Of a stretch of DNA of 64,000 nt, positions 7,839 to 15,947 are shown in pieces. The translations under genes were made by a program, and so were the position numbers. Below the pieces are notes generated by a model, which did not search any database, was not told the DNA's origin, and was given only the letters and a program-made list of their open reading frames with translations. The DNA is from an uncultured Collinsella sp. (GTDB lineage Bacteria; Actinomycetota; Coriobacteriia; Coriobacteriales; Coriobacteriaceae): contig CALJMO010000011.1 of assembly GCA_937982065.1 (NCBI GenBank), forward strand, positions 1 to 64,000, written 5' to 3'. The stretch's first letter is position 1; each line of letters starts with the position of its first letter.

Positions 7839-8273
7839 ATGGACAACATGGTTAACAATATGCCTCAGAATGATAAGACTGCTGACGCTACCTGCGTATT
7901 CCGCGTGCCTTCAAGCGACGTCACCGTTCCCGACCTCATGGCCAACGTGCGCATCACCGCCCCCGTTCTGTCCATCGTCAAGGGTCCGCAGACTGGTGCC
8001 GCCTTTGAGCTCGAGGAAGACGTGACCACCATCGGTCGCGATCCCGCGAACGGCATCTTCCTCAATGACATGACCGTTTCGCGCAGCCACGCGCGCATTA
8101 TTCGCGAGGGCCTCGGCGCTCGCATCGAGGACTTGGGCTCGCTCAATGGCACCTGGGTCGACGGTGCCATCGTCAATGCAGCCCCGCTGCACGACGGTTC
8201 TTCCGTCCAGATCGGTACGTTTACGCTCATCTACCACGAGAGCACGCCGGAGCGCATCGAAACCGGTGAGTAG
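7839..8273 (+). CDS. garA: FHA-domain signalling protein, GarA/OdhI-like
   Basis: A 144-residue protein with a C-terminal forkhead-associated domain: GRDPANGIFLNDMTVSRSHA and GSLNGTWVDG are the conserved phosphothreonine-binding loops. The N-terminal tail contains ADATCVF, resembling the ETTSVF motif of mycobacterial GarA and corynebacterial OdhI, whose threonine is phosphorylated by Ser/Thr kinases to switch the FHA domain from inhibiting 2-oxoglutarate metabolism; T18 is the equivalent here. The order garA then a MerR-type gene is the same as in mycobacteria and corynebacteria. Start 7839 (ATG after AGGGG) is preferred over an upstream TTG. Targets in this organism are unknown, since it may lack a full TCA cycle. 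Confidence 0.88.
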   Translation: MDNMVNNMPQNDKTADATCVFRVPSSDVTVPDLMANVRITAPVLSIVKGPQTGAAFELEEDVTTIGRDPANGIFLNDMTVSRSHARIIREGLGARIEDLGSLNGTWVDGAIVNAAPLHDGSSVQIGTFTLIYHESTPERIETGE

Positions 8274-8276
8274 GGC

Positions 8277-9155
8277 ATGGCCGAACGCAACTATCTGAGT
8301 ATCGGCCAAGTCGTCAACCTACTTCGAGGCGCATACCCCGATCTATCGAACTCAAAAATTAGATTTCTAGAAGATGAGGGGCTCATCACCCCTCATCGTA
8401 CGCCTAAGGGGTATCGCCAGTATTCCAAGGAAGACGTTGACCGTCTCGAGGTCATCCTGCACCTGCAGAAGACCCGCTACATGCCGCTCAACGTGATTAA
8501 GCAGCGCTTGGAAAACGCCACGGACCTGTCAACGCTCGCTTACGAGGTGGGCTTGCTGTCCGATGTTCCGCTCAAGACGGAGCCCAAGGAGACTAAGCAA
8601 AAGCTGCATCCCATCGAGACCATTCCCGATATGCTGGGCGTCGAGATTTCGTTTATCCGCTCCCTTGCCGAAAACGACCTCATTCGCATCATCAAGAGCC
8701 CGCAGAATCGAGAGCTCGTCGATGGTCGCGATTTCCCGATCATCCGTTACTGCTCCGAGCTGTCACGCTTCCATATCGAGCCGCGCAACCTGCGTCAGTA
8801 CGTGTCTTCCGCCAACCGCGAGTCCTCGATGTTTGAGCAGGTGCTCGTGAGCATGCTCGGCATGGATACCTCCGATGACGAGCGCGACGCCAAGCTTGAG
8901 CGTGCGTTTAAGAAGCTTCACGACCTGACGGAGGGCGTGCACACCGCGCTGCTCAAGAACCGCGTTTTTGAGTCGCTCAACGCCGTGGTCGAAGACGCCG
9001 ACATCGATGCACTCGATGAGGAAATCACTCGCTCCGAGTCCACCAAGGCCAAAAACGAAGAGACAGCCGCGCCGGCTTCGCACGAGGATTCTCTCGTAAA
9101 GCCGCTCAAAGTCGTCGCCCCTTCGCAATCCGGCACCGTCACCGCAGGCAAATAA
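8277..9155 (+). CDS. ftsR: MerR-family regulator, FtsR-like
   Basis: A 292-residue protein with an N-terminal MerR winged helix (YLSIGQVVNLLRGAYPDLS, then IRFLEDEGLITPHRTPKGYR) and a long C-terminal region without obvious metal-binding cysteines. Three bases separate it from the FHA gene, so they are co-transcribed. In Corynebacterium the MerR gene adjacent to odhI is FtsR, an activator of ftsZ; mycobacteria have the same pair. The assignment here rests on domain and synteny. A disordered, Glu/Ser/Ala-rich tail occupies the last 40 residues. Confidence 0.82.
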   Translation: MAERNYLSIGQVVNLLRGAYPDLSNSKIRFLEDEGLITPHRTPKGYRQYSKEDVDRLEVILHLQKTRYMPLNVIKQRLENATDLSTLAYEVGLLSDVPLKTEPKETKQKLHPIETIPDMLGVEISFIRSLAENDLIRIIKSPQNRELVDGRDFPIIRYCSELSRFHIEPRNLRQYVSSANRESSMFEQVLVSMLGMDTSDDERDAKLERAFKKLHDLTEGVHTALLKNRVFESLNAVVEDADIDALDEEITRSESTKAKNEETAAPASHEDSLVKPLKVVAPSQSGTVTAGK

Positions 9156-9195
9156 CAGCTGCCGAAATTTCGACAACCCATTGAAAGGTCATGCA

Positions 9196-9726
9196 ATGTA
9201 CGACTTCGAATCTCAAATCGTCGACATCCCCGACTATCCCGAGCCCGGAGTCATCTTTAAAGACATCACGCCGCTCTTTGGCAATCCCGAGGCGCTCAAA
9301 GCCATGACCGATGCCCTCGCCGAGCACTTTGCCGGCATGGGAATCACCAAGGTCGTGGGTCCCGAGGCTCGCGGCTTTATGGTTGGCGTACCGGTGGCTG
9401 TAGCCCTTGGCGCCGGCTTTGTTCCCGCACGTAAACCGGGAAAGCTGCCGCGCGAGACCGTGAGCCAGAGCTACGAGCTCGAGTACGGCACCGAATCAAT
9501 TGAGATCCACGCCGACGCTATCAGCTCTAAAGATACCGTGTTGATTCTGGACGACTTGATCGCGACGGGCGGAACCGTCGAGGCAACAGGTAAACTGGTG
9601 CGAGATATGGGCGCAAAGCTTGTCGGTTACGGTTGTATCCTTGAGCTTGCGTTTCTCAACCCGCGCGAGAAGCTCACGCCGTCTGATGACGATGTGGAGC
9701 TCTTTAGCCTGGTGACGGTAGACTAG
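9196..9726 (+). CDS. apt: Adenine phosphoribosyltransferase
   Basis: A 176-residue purine salvage enzyme that converts adenine and PRPP to AMP. The PRPP-binding motif VLILDDLIATGGT is intact, and the N-terminal part has FKDITPLFGNP and GPEARGFM typical of Apt. Length is normal. ATG at 9196 follows GAAAGG; an upstream in-frame TTG is not needed. It follows the ftsR-like gene by 40 bp and probably shares its transcript. Confidence 0.96.
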   Translation: MYDFESQIVDIPDYPEPGVIFKDITPLFGNPEALKAMTDALAEHFAGMGITKVVGPEARGFMVGVPVAVALGAGFVPARKPGKLPRETVSQSYELEYGTESIEIHADAISSKDTVLILDDLIATGGTVEATGKLVRDMGAKLVGYGCILELAFLNPREKLTPSDDDVELFSLVTVD

Positions 9727-9758
9727 CCGTTACCCTTAGTTACTGGAAAGGAAGCTAC

Positions 9759-10886
9759 ATGCGCACAGCAAACACGCATAAAAACATGACACGCTGCGCT
9801 GCTACGGCAACCCTCGCTTGTGTTTTGGGCTTGGGCCTCGCGGCTCCTGCCTACGCCGATACCGCATCCGACCTTGCCGCTGCTCGTACGAAGCTCGAGC
9901 AGATCGGTACCCAAACCCAGCAGATTTACGATGAGCTCGCCACGCAGACGCAGGCGCTCGATCAGACTGCTGGCGAGATCACGCAAAAGCAGCAGGAGAT
10001 CGCCGATGGTCAGGCCAAGCTCTCGACCTATGTCGCCGGCGAGTACAAAACCGGCGGTCTGAGCCTGCTTCAGGTTTTGACGGGTGTCGATGATCTGAGC
10101 GATATGCTCAACCGTTTGTTCTACTACGGCAAAGTTTCCGATAAGCAGGCTCAGACCATTCAAGAGGTCAAGGAGCTTAAGCAGCAGCTCACCGATAAGC
10201 AGGCCGAGCAGGAGAAGAACGTCGCCACCACGCAAAAGAAGGTCGACGAGCTTAACGCCCAGCAGGCTGAAGCACAGAACGTCGTAAACTCCTTGGATTC
10301 GCAGCTGCAGGCCGAGCTTGCCGCAGAGGCCGAGGCCAACGCCGCGCTGCAGGCCGGCATCAACGCCAGTACCGCCGAGAAGGCCACGGTGAGCAACGAG
10401 ACTGCCGGTACGACCGAGAACACCAACAACGGTGGCCAGACCAGCAATAACAACAACCAGGGCGGGAACACTCCGGCGCCCACGCCGACACCTGCTCCGA
10501 CGCCGCAGCCCTCCACGCCTGCTCCGGCTCCGACGCCTTCTGCTCCGAGCCAGTCCGTCGATGGCGGTTCTGTTGTCTCGCGTGCATACAGCAAGCTTGG
10601 TTGCGCCTATTCCTGGGGCGGAATTGGCCCGAACAGTTTCGACTGCTCTGGTTTTGTTAGCTATTGCCTCACTGGTCGCTATTGCCGCCTGGGCACCACG
10701 GGCACCTTTATGGGCTGGACGCGTGTGTCCGATCCGCAGCCCGGTGACGTTGTGGTCAACTCGTACCACACCGGCATTTACATCGGTGGTGGTCAAATGA
10801 TTCATGCTTCCGACTACAACACGGGTGTTATCATCAGCTCCGTTGCCGCCGGCATGAACAATAACTATATCTTCGTGCGTTACTAA
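9759..10886 (+). CDS. Secreted NlpC/P60 peptidoglycan endopeptidase with coiled coil
   Basis: A 375-residue secreted protein. A signal peptide (about residues 1-33, cleaved near AYADT) precedes a long coiled coil rich in Gln/Lys/Glu (to about residue 205), a Thr/Asn then Pro-rich linker (TPAPTPTPAP), and a C-terminal NlpC/P60 domain with catalytic Cys in FDCSGF and His in YHTGIYIGGG. The architecture resembles RipA/PcsB-type hydrolases in which the coiled coil holds the cysteine peptidase inactive until activated during division. GGAAAGG precedes the ATG. A strong terminator follows. Confidence 0.92.
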   Translation: MRTANTHKNMTRCAATATLACVLGLGLAAPAYADTASDLAAARTKLEQIGTQTQQIYDELATQTQALDQTAGEITQKQQEIADGQAKLSTYVAGEYKTGGLSLLQVLTGVDDLSDMLNRLFYYGKVSDKQAQTIQEVKELKQQLTDKQAEQEKNVATTQKKVDELNAQQAEAQNVVNSLDSQLQAELAAEAEANAALQAGINASTAEKATVSNETAGTTENTNNGGQTSNNNNQGGNTPAPTPTPAPTPQPSTPAPAPTPSAPSQSVDGGSVVSRAYSKLGCAYSWGGIGPNSFDCSGFVSYCLTGRYCRLGTTGTFMGWTRVSDPQPGDVVVNSYHTGIYIGGGQMIHASDYNTGVIISSVAAGMNNNYIFVRY

Positions 10887-10910
10887 GTCATCTTACACAG
10901 CGTGTGAATG

Positions 10911-10950
10911 TGGACCTCGTGGCTTTAAGTCGCGAGGTCCATTCGTTTTT
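10911..10950 (+). terminator. Intrinsic terminator of the NlpC/P60 gene
   Basis: TGGACCTCG (10911-10919) pairs with CGAGGTCCA (10933-10941), followed by TTCGTTTTT. It is a standard stem and T-tract 25 bp after the stop codon. Confidence 0.88.
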
Positions 10951-10960
10951 CTCTAATCTT

Positions 10961-10997
10961 GTACGGCTATCTAGTATTCAAAACTAGATAGCCGTAC
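10961..10997. promoter_or_regulatory. 15-bp inverted-repeat operator before degV
   Basis: GTACGGCTATCTAGT (10961-10975) and ACTAGATAGCCGTAC (10983-10997) are perfect 15-bp arms around a 7-nt spacer. A -10 box TATAAT is at 11017-11022, and its -35 position falls in the right arm, so a bound repressor would block transcription of degV. Nearly the same sequence with identical spacing lies upstream of the DUF1836 gene (12639-12665). Confidence 0.8.
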
Positions 10998-11051
10998 ATT
11001 CAGTTTGCAAGATGGCTATAATTGTTGAGGAACAATTAGAAAGGATCCTCT

Positions 11052-11918
11052 ATGAGCTGGGCACTTATCTCCGATTCAAGCTGCAACCTCCGCGATTGGC
11101 AACCGACCGCGCCCCATACCACCTTTGCATTTGCGCCCCTCAAAATTCGAGTGGGGGAGCATGAATTCGTCGATGACCTTTCGCTCGATGTTCATGAGCT
11201 CAACTGCGCTGTTCAGGCGGAGACGAACGCTTCTTCGAGCGCTTGTCCCAGCGTAGGGGAGTGGGCCGAGCTCTTCAAATTGGCAGACAAGACCATCTGC
11301 ATGCCGATCTCTGAGGGCGTGTCGGGCAGCTACAACGCGGCAGCCACGGCTCGCGATATGGTTCTTGCCGAGGAGCCCGACCGACAGATTCATCTAGTCG
11401 ATTCACGCGCAGCTGGCGGCAAAATGGACCTCATTTTCTTGCTGTTCGACCGCTATCTTGCAAGCAATCCGAATGTCTCATTCGAGGATGCTTGCGCATA
11501 CTTCAATAGCCTTGAACAGAACAGCAAAATCCTCTTCAGTTTGTGCAATTACGGAAACCTCGCCAAAGCCGGACGTATCCCTAAGGCAGCCGGCGTCATT
11601 GCCAACAAGCTCAATATCCGCATTTTGGGCACGGCGAGTGAGGCCGGTAAAATCGAACTCGTCGGGCACACGCGTGGCGAAAAGAAGATGCTCAACAAGA
11701 TCATCGACACTATGGAAGCCGAGGGCTTTACGGGCGGTGAGGTCATCATCGATCACGTTGAGAACGAAGCTGGAGCTCAGGCGCTTACTGATCGCATAGT
11801 CGAACATTGGCCCGGCTCCAAGACCATCATCATGCCCTGCAACGGCCTGGATTCCTATTACGCCGAGATGCACGGCCTCATCATCGGCTACGGCATGGGC
11901 GTAGCTTCGGGCAAATAA
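11052..11918 (+). CDS. degV: DegV-family fatty-acid-binding protein
   Basis: A 288-residue DegV (EDD fold) protein beginning SWALISDSSCNL, with the conserved CMPISEGVSGSYNAA and HLVDSRAAGGKMD segments. DegV/FakB proteins bind a fatty acid and present it to the kinase FakA for incorporation into phospholipid; no fakA is visible here. AGAAAGGA precedes the ATG. Transcription starts from a TATAAT promoter overlapped by a long inverted repeat shared with the DUF1836 regulator gene that converges on degV, so degV is likely under its control. Confidence 0.88.
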   Translation: MSWALISDSSCNLRDWQPTAPHTTFAFAPLKIRVGEHEFVDDLSLDVHELNCAVQAETNASSSACPSVGEWAELFKLADKTICMPISEGVSGSYNAAATARDMVLAEEPDRQIHLVDSRAAGGKMDLIFLLFDRYLASNPNVSFEDACAYFNSLEQNSKILFSLCNYGNLAKAGRIPKAAGVIANKLNIRILGTASEAGKIELVGHTRGEKKMLNKIIDTMEAEGFTGGEVIIDHVENEAGAQALTDRIVEHWPGSKTIIMPCNGLDSYYAEMHGLIIGYGMGVASGK

Positions 11919-11936
11919 AGTCCAACCAAGCAAAAT

Positions 11937-11982
11937 ACGGGCGGGACAAAGCGACAGATGGCTCTTTGTCCCGCCCGTTTTA
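11937..11982. terminator. Bidirectional terminator between degV and DUF1836 gene
   Basis: ACGGGCGGGACAAAG (11937-11951) and CTTTGTCCCGCCCGT (11964-11978) form a perfect 15-bp stem. TTTTA follows on the plus strand and an A-rich tract precedes it, which gives T-rich sequence on the minus strand. It serves both convergent genes. Confidence 0.9.
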
Positions 11983-11990
11983 TACGTCGG

Positions 11991-12602
11991 CTAGCTATTA
12001 AACCCGTTGAACTTGAGATAGCTCATCAAGTAAGCCTTCGAAACGAAGGACGATACCGCGCTACGCACAAGCAGCGACTCACGCGTTACCTGATGCGCCG
12101 TATCGGGCACGGGAGTCTGCTCGACGGAAAACGCCGCACGAATCGATGCCTCGAGCTGATCGACCACATAATCAAAGGCCGTCGGGGCATCGTAGCTCAA
12201 ACGCTGAATGTTAAAGAGTGCCTGCACCGCAGCAATAGGTAGCACCTGCTTAAAGATGCAGATAGCGATTAGGCGGGCAATCTGCTCGCGGCCATATTGC
12301 TTTTTGACCGGAGCAGGCACTAGGCCGACCTTTACGTAGTTATTGATCATCGATGGCGTAATGATAGGCTGCTCAACGCAAATGGACAGCGGCTCCATCC
12401 AAAGCGCAACATACTCAATAACCTGGTCGCGGTAGAGTGTCACATTGGGCAACTGGTCATAGCGCGGCAGACTCAACGTATTGAGTTTGCGCACGATATC
12501 GGACTGAATAAATGCATCGGGCAGCACAGTGGGCTGAATATCCTCAGGCTTAATGCTGACCGACGAATCGGACATCGGGATAACGCGTTTGGCGTGGTTC
12601 AT
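11991..12602 (-). CDS. DUF1836 putative DNA-binding regulator
   Basis: A 203-residue DUF1836 protein. The family (B. subtilis YkrK is a member) has a MerR-like helix-turn-helix; here the core is around YVALWMEPLSICVEQPIITPSMINNYVK, given by residues about 66-95, followed by KKQYGREQIARLIAI. No effector domain is recognisable. CGGAGGAT precedes the ATG. Its own promoter carries an inverted repeat that matches the one in front of the neighbouring degV gene, so I infer that it represses itself and degV. It may sense a lipid or envelope signal, given degV's role. Confidence 0.8.
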   Translation of the reverse strand: MNHAKRVIPMSDSSVSIKPEDIQPTVLPDAFIQSDIVRKLNTLSLPRYDQLPNVTLYRDQVIEYVALWMEPLSICVEQPIITPSMINNYVKVGLVPAPVKKQYGREQIARLIAICIFKQVLPIAAVQALFNIQRLSYDAPTAFDYVVDQLEASIRAAFSVEQTPVPDTAHQVTRESLLVRSAVSSFVSKAYLMSYLKFNGFNS

Positions 12603-12638
12603 AAGGATCCTCCGTTCATTAGCTATATTGTATTCTAG

Positions 12639-12665
12639 GTTATCTAGTTTTGCATACTATATAGC
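12639..12665. promoter_or_regulatory. Operator-like inverted repeat before the DUF1836 gene
   Basis: GTTATCTAGT, seven bases, ACTATATAGC: the same half-sites and spacing as the degV operator at 10961-10997, with two mismatches between the arms. On the minus strand a -10 TACAAT lies 17 bp beyond ATGCAA in the spacer, so the operator covers the -35 region of the DUF1836 promoter. Confidence 0.72.
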
Positions 12666-12671
12666 AGGAAA

Positions 12672-12711
12672 GTAAAAGAGGCTGGACAGCACATTGATGC
12701 ACCGTCCAACC
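12672..12711 (-). terminator. Terminator of trxB
   Basis: On the minus strand a 13-bp stem (12699-12711 with 12680-12692, several G-U pairs) with a 6-nt loop is followed by CTCTTTTA. It lies 46 bp after the trxB stop codon. Confidence 0.75.
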
Positions 12712-12757
12712 ACTTTGTTTTAAAGATAGCAACCTTACATAAGATATATTATCGTAC

Positions 12758-13696
12758 TTATCCGCGTAGGAAAGCGTATGCGCTGGTTGCTGCTATGGCT
12801 CCGTCCGAAACGGCGGTCACAACCTGGCGTAAACGCTTGGAACGGATATCGCCGGCTGCGAATAAGCCGGGCGTACGGGTAGCCATCGAATCGTCGGTAA
12901 GGATGCCGCCGTCGGGAGCCAGATCGACTAGATGCTCAACAAGTTCGGTATGTGGCTGCGTGCCGGTAAAGACAAAAATGCCAAATGAGCCAGGTTCAAA
13001 GGTCTCGGCTTGCGTTTTGCCGCTCGCATTGTCCTTGAACGTAATTGTCACGGGTATCGCTTCACCAGAAAGCTGAACAATACTAGTTTGGTACCTAACT
13101 GAAATATTGTCCTTAGCGAGCACTTTATTCACAACGCCCTCGGGTGCACGGAACTGATCGCGACGCAGCACAATGGTCACGCTGCTGGCAATGTCGGACA
13201 GGAACAGCGCCTCCTCGCATGCCGAATTGCCGCCTCCAATAACAAAGACCTGCTTGCCGCGGAAGAACATGCCGTCACATGTTGCGCAATACGAAACGCC
13301 CCGACCGCGATACGTGTCCTCGCCAACAAAGCCCGCAGGACGCGGCGTGGCGCCCATGCACGCAATAACGCTCTTGGCTGCTGTATCGCCCATATCATGA
13401 TGGATGGTAAATTGTGCCGCATCGGCATCGTAATCGACGCCTGTCACCATACTCCATTCAACCTGAGCCCCCAGGCCTTCAGCATGCTGTTGAAACCGCT
13501 CACCAAGTTCGGCACCGCTCAGTAGCGGAATGCCAGGATAATTCTCGATCTCGTTGGACGTGGCGATCTGTCCGCCAGACATGCCCTGCTCAAGGACAGT
13601 CGTCGTCAGGTTGGCACGCGCCGCATAAATGGCGGCAGCATAGCCCGCGGGGCCGCCGCCGATAATCGCAACATCGATTGTCTGATCGGTAGTCAT
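12758..13696 (-). CDS. trxB: Thioredoxin-disulfide reductase
   Basis: A 312-residue flavoprotein that reduces thioredoxin with NADPH. It has the FAD-binding GGGPAGYAAAIYAARA, the redox-active CATCDG, the NADPH motif GGGNSACEEALFLS and the C-terminal FAD motif TPGLFAAGDIR, in normal order and length. ATG at 13696 follows GAGGACT; an upstream in-frame ATG at 13771 would add a non-conserved extension. It is transcribed alone, divergent from the glycosyltransferase gene. Confidence 0.96.
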   Translation of the reverse strand: MTTDQTIDVAIIGGGPAGYAAAIYAARANLTTTVLEQGMSGGQIATSNEIENYPGIPLLSGAELGERFQQHAEGLGAQVEWSMVTGVDYDADAAQFTIHHDMGDTAAKSVIACMGATPRPAGFVGEDTYRGRGVSYCATCDGMFFRGKQVFVIGGGNSACEEALFLSDIASSVTIVLRRDQFRAPEGVVNKVLAKDNISVRYQTSIVQLSGEAIPVTITFKDNASGKTQAETFEPGSFGIFVFTGTQPHTELVEHLVDLAPDGGILTDDSMATRTPGLFAAGDIRSKRLRQVVTAVSDGAIAATSAYAFLRG

Positions 13697-13814
13697 GAAG
13701 AGTCCTCTCGTCGAAACGTTGTCGTTCTTTGCGCTCATACCCAAATTTACGTGAACGTGACACTCATGCACTACAATGATAAATCCGTGTTACAACGTCG
13801 AAGGGGAGTTATCG

Positions 13815-15116
13815 ATGGATCAGACGCAGACGAGCGACGATGCTCCCCTGCTCACGAACAGCGCTCCCCAATCGGAGCAAACCACGCTCTTGGCTCAGCA
13901 AAAACCCCTCGTGACCATCGTGCACGCCTCGGTCGGCTCGGGCCACAAGGCCGCCGCAAATGCGATTGCGCAGGCATTCGACCTCATCCGCGGCACCAAT
14001 GGCATCCCCGAGGATGTTGAGATTGAAGTGCTCGATATCCTTGATTTTGGACGCATTAAATTCGACGGCAATAAGACCGCGGCTTCTTTTACGGGAGCCA
14101 CGCGCCCCATTTACGACCTGACCTGGCGATATACGCTTACGGGGCATCTTCTCTGGGGTGGCGGCACGGCATGGTCGCGAATTATGTTCCCCGCCTTCAA
14201 CGAATATATTCGTAGTCGAAGGCCAATAGCCGTGGTCGCAACGCACATCACGGCAGCCAATGTTGCCGTTGGCGCCCGCGTAATTACGGGTATCGATTAT
14301 CCGGTCATCTGCGTACCGACCGACTACGAAGTCGAGGGCTGGTGGCCCCACAAGGACACCGATCTATTCTGTGTTGCCAACGAATTCATGGCTGAAACGC
14401 TGCGTCCGCGCAAGGTGCCCGAGGCAAAGATTCGCATTACCGGCATCCCTATTCGCGCCGGATTCGACACGAATTACGATCGCGAGGAAGAGCTAACCAA
14501 GTTCAACCTCCCCACCGACAAGACCGTCGTGCTGGTAATGGCCGGCGCCAGCTTGCCCCAGCCTTACGTCCGCTTTCGCGCGGCGATGGACCACACACTC
14601 CCCTTCCTGCGCAGCTTCGAAGACATGCACTTTGTCTTTTTGCCCGGCAAAGACGTGGAGTATGCCACCCGGCTGAAGACGCTCTTCGATGCCATGAAGC
14701 TCGAGAACGTCACGGTGTTGGACTATGTCGACGACATGGCGGCCCTCATGCACGGCTGCGACTTGGCAATCCTCAAATCGGGCGGACTCACGGTCACCGA
14801 GTGCCTCTGCGCGCATCTGCCGATGATCCTGCTGGGCAAGTCATATGGCCAGGAAAAGGCCAACACCACCATGCTCACCGGCATGGGCGCCAGCATGCAC
14901 GTCACCACGGCACGAGAGCTCATCGTAACGTTGCGCCACCTGCACGACCATCCCGAATCACTCAAAGCCCTGCTCATCAACGGCGAAGTACTACGCCGCC
15001 CCCATGCAGCCAAAGACATCGCCGTCGCCACCATGGAACTCGTAGGCAAACCCCAAAAGCGCAAACGAGCCTTCTGTCGCTTCTACTGGGGCGGAAAACC
15101 CGCTCATATCAGGTAG
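13815..15116 (+). CDS. Diacylglycerol glucosyltransferase-like (MGDG synthase family)
   Basis: A 433-residue cytoplasmic GT28-type glycosyltransferase. The N-terminal HASVGSGHKAAANAIAQAF is the acceptor-side motif of the MGDG synthase/UgtP family; the C-terminal half has LPGKDVEY, LKSGGLTVTECLCAHLPMI and KANTTML, the nucleotide-sugar binding region shared with MurG. It probably transfers glucose or galactose from UDP-sugar to diacylglycerol, giving a glycolipid that can anchor lipoteichoic acid. AAGGGGAG precedes the ATG at 13815. The N-terminal 30 residues are polar and low complexity. Confidence 0.87.
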   Translation: MDQTQTSDDAPLLTNSAPQSEQTTLLAQQKPLVTIVHASVGSGHKAAANAIAQAFDLIRGTNGIPEDVEIEVLDILDFGRIKFDGNKTAASFTGATRPIYDLTWRYTLTGHLLWGGGTAWSRIMFPAFNEYIRSRRPIAVVATHITAANVAVGARVITGIDYPVICVPTDYEVEGWWPHKDTDLFCVANEFMAETLRPRKVPEAKIRITGIPIRAGFDTNYDREEELTKFNLPTDKTVVLVMAGASLPQPYVRFRAAMDHTLPFLRSFEDMHFVFLPGKDVEYATRLKTLFDAMKLENVTVLDYVDDMAALMHGCDLAILKSGGLTVTECLCAHLPMILLGKSYGQEKANTTMLTGMGASMHVTTARELIVTLRHLHDHPESLKALLINGEVLRRPHAAKDIAVATMELVGKPQKRKRAFCRFYWGGKPAHIR

Positions 15117-15129
15117 ACGAAAGTCCGCC

Positions 15130-15227
15130 GCTCAGCGGGAGCCGCCCATATATCATTCCATGCTCAAACATTCTCGCTGCGCTGCGAAACTGCGCGTGGA
15201 ACGATATATGGGCGGCTCCCGCTGAGC
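15130..15227. repeat. 31-bp inverted repeat containing intergenic element copy 1
   Basis: Arms 15130-15160 and 15197-15227 are complementary over 31 bp with one mismatch. The core 15150-15207 (58 nt, ATATCATTCCA ... TGGAACGATAT) recurs inverted at 15408-15465. It begins 13 bp after the stop codon of the glycosyltransferase, so it may also act as a transcript end. Confidence 0.85.
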
Positions 15228-15308
15228 AGCTACGTTTACTTACTAGCAGCTACTTCGGTATCCCCTCCATTAGAACCTGCAAAGGTAAAACAGGAAAATA
15301 TAAATAGA

Positions 15309-15355
15309 GTTAGCCGATGCGACAAAGGAGGCATCCCTTTATCGCATCGGCTAAC
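15309..15355. terminator. Strong hairpin, likely bidirectional terminator
   Basis: GTTAGCCGATGCGA (15309-15322) and TCGCATCGGCTAAC (15342-15355) are perfect 14-bp arms, followed by TAGAAAGATTGTTTT. It lies between the two copies of the 58-nt element and between convergent genes. Confidence 0.7.
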
Positions 15356-15407
15356 TAGAAAGATTGTTTTATGTCAAGCATGTAGCCCTTTCGCCTGAGC
15401 CCCATAC

Positions 15408-15465
15408 ATATCGTCCCGCGCGCAGTTTCGCAGCGAAGCGAGAATGTTTGAGCATGGAATGATAT
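15408..15465 (-). repeat. 58-nt intergenic element, copy 2 (inverted)
   Basis: Read on the minus strand this matches 15150-15207 with few differences: conserved ATATCATTCCATGCTC, then AAACATTCTCGCT, a GCGAAACTGCGCG block and GGACGATAT. The flanks do not extend the pairing as they do in copy 1, so the 58 nt define the repeat unit. It lies just downstream of dut. Confidence 0.82.
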
Positions 15466-15499
15466 AGGTAAGCCCCGGGCGGGAGGGATACGAGTACCC

Positions 15500-15943
15500 C
15501 TAGGCGACGCCGCTGGAGCCGAAGCCTCCGTTGCCTCGGTCGGTTTTGTCTAGTTCGTCTACCTCTATGAGGTTGACCGTGGGGACTTCTTGGATGACGA
15601 GTTGGGCTATGCGGTCGCCTTTGTTGATTTGGATATTGTTGGTGGGATCCAGGTTGATGAGGATAACCTTGAGTTCTCCTCGGTAGTGGGCGTCGATGAG
15701 GCCCGGCGTGTTGACTATAGACAGGCCCTGCTTGATAGCCAAGCCGCTGCGGGGCTGGACGAAGCCGGCGTAGCCATCGGGCAGGGCGATAGCCAGCCCA
15801 GTAGAGACCAGACGGCGTTCGAAGGGCTTCAGGACGCAGTCCTCGTTGGAGCGCAAATCCAAGCCGGCATCAGTGGGATGGGCGTATTTGGGAAGCTCGA
15901 CCGTGGGGTCGAGACGCTTAATGTTAACGGTAATGTTGGACAT
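15500..15943 (-). CDS. dut: dUTP diphosphatase
   Basis: A 147-residue trimeric dUTPase, hydrolysing dUTP to dUMP and keeping uracil out of DNA. All five family motifs are present: [37 protein letters not shown] and the glycine-rich C-terminal [15 protein letters not shown] precedes the ATG, and nrdR ends 4 bp upstream, so the two are co-transcribed, linking dNTP-pool control to nucleotide sanitation. Confidence 0.96.
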   Translation of the reverse strand: MSNITVNIKRLDPTVELPKYAHPTDAGLDLRSNEDCVLKPFERRLVSTGLAIALPDGYAGFVQPRSGLAIKQGLSIVNTPGLIDAHYRGELKVILINLDPTNNIQINKGDRIAQLVIQEVPTVNLIEVDELDKTDRGNGGFGSSGVA

Positions 15944-15947
15944 GAAA

